This document shows, piece after piece, positions 59,101 through 64,000 of a stretch of DNA of 64,000 nt. Made by a program: the position numbers and the translations under genes. Below the pieces are notes generated by a model. That model did not search any database. It saw only the letters and a list, made by a program, of their open reading frames with translations, and was not told the origin of the DNA. Within the stretch, counting starts at the first letter, position 1. The number at the start of each line of letters is the position of its first letter. Source of the DNA: Diphasiastrum complanatum (lineage: Eukaryota > Streptophyta > Lycopodiopsida > Lycopodiales > Lycopodiaceae); assembly GCA_029204225.1 (NCBI GenBank), contig CM055095.1, positions 69,354,110 to 69,418,109 of the forward strand. The letters run 5' to 3'.

Positions 59101-61954
59101 ACATGATTGAAGCATCATTGGATTCCATAAAACCCCACAGAACAATCTTCTCGAGTGATTTTTCATCACTACCAATTGTAATGATAACTTCATGGAGTTT
59201 TCATGAACAGATAGTATACACGTGCTTTAACTCAGGTTTCTCCTTTATTGAATTTTTATTTTTAACAGCTGCATCTTTATCACATAATCTGAAAGTGTTT
59301 TTGGTTGTTCATCATGAAAGCAGGCATTCTCAAGTGTGAGATAACATCGCACATGGGTTGCAGCCTGAACTATCCAGATGGATCTTGCTCAAAATATGCG
59401 TTGCTTTAGACAGCAGCAGCAGTAGATTTAGTTCAGAAAGCCTCATTACCCTATAGTGGCACATTGTTTCCTATGGGTGGTGATGATTCTAAGCTTGTTT
59501 TATCGTGCAAACCTTCAAGTGACATTTGCATGTCAGCAAGTGCTCTGGACGGAGAAGTCATATTTTTTATATTTGTATTAGGAACAATGGATGCTAAAGA
59601 AAGATGATGTTGCTCACCATGGAGCATAATCACTTTTAGTCACCTCCTATACTTTATTCTCAAGTTTCAGAAGTCCAATAAAGATGAACCTACTAGATCC
59701 CTTAATTCATTCAATAAATTAGCACTAAGAATGATCAAGCATGGTTAGCTAATGCAGCCCAAAGTTGGATTGGAGGAAAGAAAACATTTGCTTTTCCAAA
59801 GCAGGAAGATCGAAACTGAACGTTGCCTATTTAATTTTAGCAGCCTACAAACACTTCACAAAAGTTCAAGGAGGATTTTACCTATGCCTCTCAGCCTTTA
59901 CATGATTCTTTTGTCATGATTAGCTTAATATGCTTGGTGGTTTCTCATTCAAGTGCATACCATAGTTGCACTGCCTTTCTGAAACGGGTTTCAGAAACGT
60001 GTTTCGGAAATATGGAATTGTTTTTCAGAAACGTTTTTTTTTTTTTAAAAAATTGGTTTTTTTTGGTGCAATATGGGTATCATGTGAAAGCTCTAATTAA
60101 GAGCATAATTATTGTGTAATTTACCAACTGTTTCGGGTGCAGGATGGTCCAGTTCAGGTGCATTAATCCATGTTGGGTTCTGTCAAGGATAAAAATTCGA
60201 AACTAACCTCTAGCCTGTCTGTTACGATCACAAATGGTCCCAGTAAGTGTGTTTTCGCTCAGGGAGTTGGAAGGCCAAGTCATGAAGAGGCCTACCATCG
60301 GGGCCGGGGTCTACCAGCAGCCCCCGGACCCTGCCGTTGGGGGGCGTTGCCCCCCAAACCCCCCACCGGGGGGCTACCGCCCCCCGAACCCCCTGAGCAT
60401 TTATTGAAAACCAGAGCAAATAACAACCAAATAGCTATTGAAAATAAGATCTGTTTGTGACCCATCTACTGCACTTCTGAGAGGCAAAACCTCGTTTGAC
60501 CATTGATCCCCTAAAAAATTTCAGCCATAAGCTATTTTTCAAAAAAAAAAAATTTGTTTCCGAAACGTCTCCTCCCAGAAACGCGATTCTGTGCAACTAC
60601 TTAGACAAGTATGCACAGCTTCATACGTCCATATGGATGTGAATATATAGGTGCCCGTTGCATATCTTTATTTGGGGGACAGCTTGTTCTGTGAGTACGG
60701 AACAAGTGCAAGATGTTCTGTGAGTACGGAACAAGTGCAAGAAAACAAACAAAGCTCGGTTTTTTTTATTTTTAAGCTGAAAATATGTAAAAGACAACGC
60801 TCCATACAAAACATGGAAAAACTTTCAATATTCCATACCATACATGTACAAAACAAGTATATCTTGTGGAATTACCATATCATAGTTCCATAGCATATGA
60901 AACAACCTTGTTTCGTATGCATACAATATGGAACATGGAAAACTCTATAGTAAATATACAAGAGAGACATGCACAAGCATGTGCAAACATGCATGTGTAT
61001 GTCCAACCAAAGATACAACATATTTATTTAATCATTCATTGTGTTTAAGGTTTAAACATACTTCAAAATGTCTATTTGCATTTATATAGTTATACTTTAT
61101 GTAAGTACATGAGTAGATGAGCAAACATGTGTTGTATGTACACTCTTACAAATAGGACTACACATTATACTCCAACCGGCACACCTCTACAATTGTGTAG
61201 CCTAAATCTGTTCACAATGTCATGCACATATGGCTGCATGTAGGCACAAAAGTAAGACAATAAAAGAAAGAAATAGGCAGGGCTAAAAGATTAAAAACAC
61301 TAAAAGATTGCAACGAGTACATATTCCTTCAGAAATTACTAAGATAAAATCATACCTTCAAGTATTTGTTGAGCAAGATACATCGTTCCCGCACAAAAGC
61401 ATTTTCCAAGTTAGAAGATAAGAAGCGCTTGGGTGGCAATGCCAGTGAATAGTTCGGCATGTCTTTGAGGCGTCTGTGCAACTGCTCAAAGTTGCGATAT
61501 CTACTCAAACAAGTTTAGCTTTGTTAGTGCATAGTTTTAAACCTAAGCAGTACTCAAAAAACAGCATACCTTCAGAGGAAGGGATAAAACACTTTCCAGA
61601 TGCTTTGGCACAACTTGTATGCATATCATAAGCCTACAGTAATCATCAAAAAAAATTGCCTTTGAACCTATATGCCTAGCTACATAACTCTGAGGACATC
61701 AAACACAATCTATGATCTAAACAAGTAAGCTAATTTTGTGCTTGCGAGTTGTGCTTCCAAATGCTTTGGCACAAATTGTACACAAACCATAAGCCATAAT
61801 ACAAAACAGAATTTAACCTAGCTATACAATTTTGTGGACATGTAAATCAATACCTCCTCTGAACAATCCATGATCTACCATCTGAATTGGTCACTGAGAT
61901 GGAATAGGCAACAAAAGATTTTGAGCTGCTTTTCTCAAAATGTGCTCCTATCAC
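47068..61954 (-). CDS. PX and Nexin_C domain protein (sorting-nexin family), 3' ten exons
   Basis: Ten exons, each bounded by AG/GT and joining in perfect phase, give 476 codons ending at TAA (47,068-47,070). Segments: 61,854-61,954, 61,356-61,500, 57,729-57,797, 57,528-57,573, 56,834-57,345, 53,088-53,167, 52,689-52,824, 47,866-48,019, 47,443-47,525, 47,068-47,172. The first four exons and the start of the fifth make a PX domain (VIGAHFEKS start, RRYRNF phosphoinositide-binding motif, LPPKRF, HEVWDFL). The last five make a Nexin_C domain (SVPLMNLVD, WIRRQVFWIAKQI, LWPDGIF, VSLIGRKQY). Plant proteins of this kind carry an N-terminal PXA domain and act on endosomal or vacuolar membranes by binding PI3P. 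That part lies beyond the window, so no start codon is assigned. All key motifs are intact and there are no stops, so the gene looks functional. Confidence 0.92.
47443..47525 (-). CDS. PX/Nexin_C gene, penultimate exon
   Basis: 83 bp, entered in phase 1 after CTCCAG and ending CAG/GTATCT. Encodes APTPLVSLIGRKQYHRCAKD, a conserved Nexin_C helix pair. Confidence 0.92.
47866..48019 (-). CDS. PX/Nexin_C gene, exon with LWPDG motif
   Basis: 154 bp between GTAGCAG and G/GTGAAT. Encodes ALWPDGIFIIKHPKYQ, then a Ser-Gly-rich loop and FEQQLEAARRAMVVREI. The LWPDG phrase is diagnostic of plant Nexin_C proteins. Confidence 0.93.
48616..48790. mobile_element. Short element with GGAAC/GTTCC word ends
   Basis: The left end carries 'gttccattccggaatg'. 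The right end carries repeated 'ggaacgttcc' and 'gactttggtcggaacggg'. The middle is A-rich with 'aattaaaataattaaa'. Same layout as 49,396-49,637 but with a different word. Exact ends and target duplication were not found. Confidence 0.5.
49396..49637. mobile_element. 242-bp element with GAACCGT word ends and 9-bp target duplication
   Basis: Flanked by GCATTGCCT at 49,387-49,395 and 49,638-49,646. Both ends start with (C)ATAG when read inward and are filled with 'gaaccgt', 'acggttc' and 'ccacggttct' words that pair with one another. The centre is AT-rich ('attaattaatt'). There is no coding capacity, so it is a non-autonomous element. A 9-bp duplication suggests Mutator-like or hAT-like mobilisation. 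Confidence 0.7.
49717..50400. mobile_element. 684-bp element with GC-rich hairpin core, copy 1
   Basis: Terminal inverted repeats CCATAGTTGCAC and GTGCAACTATGG. Next to them lie 'gtttctgaaacgcgtttc' on the left and 'ggagaaacgcggtttccg' on the right. The core at 50,066-50,165 is a strongly GC-rich series of potential hairpins (GGGGGGC-gtt-GtCCCCCa type). Flanked by TA on both sides. Copies at 59,960-60,600 and from 63,230 share the interior. Confidence 0.8.
50401..51024 (+). pseudogene. Ty1/copia integrase fragment
   Basis: Plus frames 50,397-50,744 and 50,797-51,024 give CEACALHKQQRQRFPKGKS, LELVQSNFCGPMQTRS, FMAFINDFTEGVGGVYFL, then PHTPYQNGVAMRTHRSIAE and ARSML-like TRSML. This is the copia integrase zinc finger and core in two frames, opposite in orientation to the host gene. 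No RT follows. Confidence 0.88.
51025..51378. other. Junction between copia and gypsy fragments
   Basis: No clear coding sequence. Contains a local inverted phrase around 51,195-51,255 ('taatctagattggagttaa' against 'tctagattgagaattaa'). Confidence 0.4.
51379..51760 (+). pseudogene. Ty3/gypsy pol C-terminus (GPY/F module)
   Basis: The plus frame from 51,379 reads KLSAHYRGPYKILKIIG, then PTRLNLSKGDQVPPVFHVS, the GPY/F segment after the gypsy integrase core, followed by a short chromodomain-like tail (SFDRRPVRM in the next frame). The upstream pol is missing. Confidence 0.85.
51792..52306 (+). mobile_element. Gypsy 3' LTR following a polypurine tract
   Basis: GAGGAGGGGAGGTA (51,778-51,791) is a polypurine tract and TGTCATGCCC at 51,792 is an LTR start. 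This order after the pol terminus is classic for Ty3/gypsy. It contains a G(10) run near 51,870. The right end is placed at TCTCAACA (52,306) by the CA rule only. Confidence 0.6.
52689..52824 (-). CDS. PX/Nexin_C gene, exon RRQVFW
   Basis: 136 bp between TTCCAG and GAG/GTGTGA. Encodes RQVFWIAKQILQLGMGDAI, then DDWILAKIQWLRRED. In phase with both neighbours; the Arg codon is split across the intron. Confidence 0.93.
53088..53167 (-). CDS. PX/Nexin_C gene, first Nexin_C exon
   Basis: 80 bp between TTTTACAG and AG/GTGAGC. Encodes WNPPKLSVPLMNLVDTIFQ and GRGWI, the start of Nexin_C. Confidence 0.93.
53168..56833 (-). other. 3.7-kb intron with LINE fragment
   Basis: A LINE RT remnant lies at 55,285-55,952. 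The rest (53,170-55,270 and 55,960-56,830) has many short frames without motifs. A short direct repeat, 'aaaaaggtcttctccc...' and 'agaaaggtcttctctc...', lies at 55,035 and 55,075. Confidence 0.7.
55285..55952 (-). pseudogene. LINE reverse transcriptase fragment
   Basis: Reading down from 55,952: ISILLYADDVALIPPFGEG contains the YADD catalytic motif of LINE RTs. After a frame change, SSKWRLFHTIVSPTIMYVVE and the following W matches the thumb segment (LF-x2-L-V-x-P-x2-L-Y-G-x-E-x-W type), with Gly replaced. Same orientation as the host gene but with frame breaks, so not part of its message. Confidence 0.8.
56834..57345 (-). CDS. PX/Nexin_C gene, long linker exon
   Basis: 512 bp between TTTCCAG and GAG/GTGAAA. 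Begins VNVDDAVDDMFRQIKGVSEDL (end of the PX region), then a 130-residue low-conservation linker rich in Ser, Glu and Asp that joins PX to Nexin_C. Probably flexible. Confidence 0.9.
57528..57573 (-). CDS. PX/Nexin_C gene, 46-bp microexon
   Basis: Bounded by TTACAG and G/GTGAGT. Encodes NYAFGHSTSIIKILA. It is needed to keep the frame between HEVWDFLSSSSQ and VNVDDAV and matches the equivalent short segment of plant relatives. Confidence 0.9.
57729..57797 (-). CDS. PX/Nexin_C gene, PX exon HEVWDFL
   Basis: 69 bp between TTTGCAG and CAG/GTAACA. Encodes DLLAVPSIAQLHEVWDFLS, the last helix of the PX domain. Confidence 0.93.
58073..58470. repeat. Intron direct repeat, copy 1
   Basis: Shares 'catctatagtctaatttctc', 'gaacagatagtatacac' and 'atggatcttgctcaaaatat' in the same order with 59,050-59,445, ~980 bases away. 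Diverged by substitutions and small indels. Confidence 0.85.
58718..59014 (-). pseudogene. Coding-like relic between intron repeats
   Basis: A frame open for ~65 codons (reading ILGTIGAVEIGNYGTKENS near its start and DNLFTDGPKDPRFEI at its end) is interrupted by one TAA at 58,817-58,819. It then continues in the same frame with LTAEHEDFDTFELKKKD for ~30 codons. Codon usage and lack of stops suggest former coding. No family recognised. It lies between two exons that are contiguous in the PX domain, so it cannot belong to that message. Confidence 0.4.
59050..59640. repeat. Intron direct repeat, copy 2
   Basis: Second copy of 58,073-58,470. Its minus strand continues (59,451-59,633) into a 60-codon open frame rich in Ser and Asn without known motif, perhaps part of the same relic gene. 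Confidence 0.75.
59960..60600. mobile_element. Element with GC-rich hairpin core, copy 2
   Basis: Begins CCATAGTTGCAC and ends GTGCAACTAC. Near-terminal words are 'tttctgaaacgggtttcagaaacg' type on the left and 'gtttccgaaacgtctcc' on the right. GC core at 60,298-60,395. Interior nearly identical to copy 1 (for example 'gcatttattgaaaaccagag'). Confidence 0.8.
60885..60934. repeat. Imperfect inverted repeat
   Basis: GTTCCATAGCATATGAAACA and its near complement ending TATGGAAC are separated by a four-base loop, so a stem of ~20 bp could form. It contains the same CATAGTTCC-like word as the palindromic-end elements. Confidence 0.6.
61356..61500 (-). CDS. PX/Nexin_C gene, PX core exon
   Basis: 145 bp between TGAGTAG and AAG/GTATGA. 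Encodes YRNFEQLHRRLKDM, LALPPKRFLSSNLENAFV and CILLNKYLK. Together with the preceding exon it provides the RRYxxF motif that contacts PI3P and the proline-rich loop before the second basic helix. Confidence 0.95.
61501..61853 (-). other. Intron with a partial internal duplication
   Basis: The phrase 'atgctttggcacaa(a/c)ttgta' occurs at ~61,598 and ~61,760, with related sequence following both. The second copy runs into the exon at 61,854, so part of the exon's flank is duplicated. Confidence 0.6.
61854..61954 (-). CDS. PX/Nexin_C gene, first PX exon in the window
   Basis: 101 bp between TAACAG and GGAG/GTATTG. Encodes VIGAHFEKSSSKSFVAYSI, SVTNSDGRSWIVQR, the first strands of the PX domain. 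Earlier exons lie upstream, at higher coordinates. Confidence 0.93.
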
Positions 61955-63229
61955 CTGTTAGCAACTTACAAAAATTAAATGGCAACCAAAGACTTGCTAT
62001 AATAGTTTGCTGAATATCAATCTTCTACGTGAACAAGGTGGAGTTGGAGACATAATTTTTGGTTGGCTTTATTGCTTGTACATAATTCATTGTAAGTCTC
62101 TCTAAGACAGCACATATGCAGATTATAATTTGGGACATGTGGCAAATTTGGTTTCACAAACAGAAGGTACTGCTAAGCTGCATGGATAGCTCTGGCTTCA
62201 TGTAATACATAACCTCCACATGTAGTAACAATGGCTGGGGGTACTAAATACAGCATCAGATACGAGTATGAGCATGACCACATTCCAAACATTCAGAACC
62301 TAAACCTTGTTAGTACTGTAATCAAATCCATGATTTGGGACGTGCACGGTCTGGGTCCCGAACAGCATGCCAGGAGAGGAAAGCGGAGTTCCGGTAATGC
62401 GAGGGAGATAAAAGGGTACCATATGGGGAGCTCAGGTTCATTGCATTCCAAACGTACACATACCGAACAGCATTCAGATGCAGCATGCGATATGCTGGGA
62501 GTTTTTAGGAGGAGACCATACAGGAGCTTACATTCAGTGCGTTCCAAATGTAGATGTGCAGAATGGCAAAATGCAGCATTCGGAATGCCGGGGTATTTCT
62601 TAGGATCAAGAATCTGTTTCTTTTGTATCAAAAATCGATATTCACCTATTGACATAAAAGGATACTTTGGTGCTCAAAAATATATAGCAGAGAGAAACGC
62701 ATTCTATGTGTCATTCAGAATACCAATTTGGGTTTCAGGTTTATTAAAACTGCGGTATTTCCCAAGTGAATAACAGCATTCAACATTAATCCTATCCTCC
62801 AAAATTTGTGATCGTCGCAAACAAATGTATTTCGTAGAATTGAAGTTAACAACTATGCTAAAAAGATCACATCTGAGTTGCACTGCGTTCCGGAACATAA
62901 CACAATCTTTTTATTTTTAAATGGTGTGGTGGGGGAAAAAAACAAAACTAGAGGCTGTAAAAAATTTGAAAATGCATTGTAAAAGTTTGTAAACTGTGAA
63001 TTGGACTATCAGTGATGCATAGTGTTGAACTTGATATTTATGCTGGTGTAGATTATCTTACAGACCAGTCTCTTAATTTACAGACTACAATCATGCACAT
63101 TGAGCTGCTTGCACGTAGAATGTCAAGAAGCCTTGCAGAAGTTATTAAAAGAAATCCAAACTTTAGCAAACTAACATAAAAAATGATGCAATGACACATA
63201 CTAAAGGGGCATACAAAGCATAGACAAAG
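61955..63229. other. Upstream intron, no exon recognised
   Basis: No PXA-domain exon could be seen. Contains scattered GCATTC/GGAATGC words (62,280-62,600), which give an accidental 180-codon frame at 62,231-62,773. A lone end-like motif GTTGCACTGCGTTCCGGAAC lies at 62,878-62,897. Confidence 0.5.
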
Positions 63230-64000
63230 CATAGTTGCAGCGCGATTCCCGAATCGCGATCAGAATTGCGATTCCGATTCGCGATTCGGGATTTTCCCAG
63301 AATCGTGTAGAATCGATTTTTTTTTTTTTTTTGAAATTTTTTTAGGCAATATGGGTATCAGATGAAAGCTCTGATCGAGGGGATTATGATTGTGTAGTTT
63401 GCCGACTGTTTCGGGTACAAAACACCAAAAAGTGTGTTTTCACTCAGGGAGTTGGAAGGCCAAATCATGAAGAGGCCTTACCGTCGGGGCCGGGGTCTAC
63501 CGGCAGCCCCCGGACCCCGCCGTTGGGGGGCGTTGCCCCCCAAACCCCCCGTTTCCCGGGGGGCTACTGTCCCCCGAACCCCCTAGAGCTTCTTGCTATA
63601 TAGACACTGTAGATAAAAATGCCACCGCCCCCCTGTAGATAAAAATGGGGTCCAAATGCGCGCCGAGAAGGGCCCAATATTTATGCCCCCAACTGTATGT
63701 ACATTGCACTCACATCTCCAGTGAACCAATTGCAAAAGTGATCATCATCCATACAATTGATAGTCCAAACTGTAGCATTAAGATTTACTGAAAACCAGAG
63801 CAAATGACAACCGGATAGCTACTGAAAATAAGATCTGTTTGTGCCTCATCTACTGCACTTCTGAGAGGCAAAACGCTGGTTTGACCATTGATCCCCTAAA
63901 AAAATTTCAGCAATAAGCTATTTTTCCAAAAAAAAAAAAAAAAAAAATTTGCGATTCTGGGTCGCGAATCGCGACCCGCGAATCGCAGACCCAGCGAATC
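63230..64000. mobile_element. Element with GC-rich hairpin core, copy 3 (cut by window end)
   Basis: Begins CATAGTTGCAGCGCGATTC. Its near-terminal words are 'gaatcgcgattcg' type on the left (63,240-63,320), and the same word type reappears at the far right (63,950-64,000). GC core at 63,486-63,590. It carries ~190 extra bases (63,590-63,785) absent from copies 1 and 2. Confidence 0.75.

Larger units (their letters stand above)
57798..61355 (-). other. 3.6-kb intron
   Basis: Contains a ~400-bp direct repeat (58,073-58,470 and 59,050-59,445), a coding-like relic between its copies, the second GC-core element (59,960-60,600), a 27-bp tandem duplication at 60,684-60,740 and an inverted repeat at 60,885-60,934. 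The interval 60,940-61,350 shows nothing recognisable. Confidence 0.8.

Noticed and set aside
62231-62773. 180-codon plus-strand frame starting MAGGTKYS
   Set aside because: It lies in a gene intron or upstream region made of repeated GCATTC/GGAATGC words. The opposite strand is also open, and no domain is visible. Most likely chance.

Overview
This is nuclear DNA of a land plant. The evidence is GT-AG introns in a phosphoinositide-binding sorting-nexin gene of the plant PX/Nexin_C type, three copies of a small secreted protein resembling the ginkbilobin-2/DUF26 family, Ty1/copia and Ty3/gypsy retroelements primed by initiator tRNA-Met, and LINE remnants. Low gene density, multi-kilobase introns and layered retroelement debris suggest a large genome (gymnosperm, fern or lycophyte are all possible). 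The sequence alone does not fix the species.

Region 1 (1-3,660) is retroelement debris: tRNA-Met primer-binding sites on both strands, a GA microsatellite and a degenerate higher-order tandem repeat. Region 2 (about 3,665-36,740) is a mosaic array of four related duplicated segments (A 3,665-10,497; B 13,318-19,870; C 22,715-25,580; D 28,490-36,165), separated by related blocks carrying Ty3/gypsy gag fragments. A, B and D each carry one DUF26-like gene on the minus strand. The A copy is intact, the B copy is frameshifted, and the D copy stops four codons early. C breaks off just before the gene. The segments also share LINE fragments, a ~240-bp minisatellite that varies in copy number, and an LTR-like insertion shared by B and D. 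A 701-bp insertion is present in B and absent from D, which gives an empty site.

Region 3 (37,580-45,514 and beyond) is a nested pair of Ty1/copia elements on the minus strand. The inner element (39,560-44,511) has both LTRs, a tRNA primer site, a polypurine tract and a perfect 5-bp target duplication. It landed in the protease active-site motif of the older element. Both are dead: the inner one lacks the gag core and the RT catalytic YVDD, and the outer one lacks integrase.

Region 4 (47,068 to beyond the right edge, minus strand) is the one clear multi-exon gene: ten exons give a continuous 476-codon frame containing a PX domain and a C-terminal Nexin_C domain. The 5' part, expected to hold a PXA domain, lies outside the window. 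Its introns carry copia, gypsy and LINE fragments, a coding-like relic between direct repeats, and a group of short elements whose ends are built from self-complementary words. These words match between the two ends of one element but differ from element to element. That element group is the best candidate here for something undescribed.
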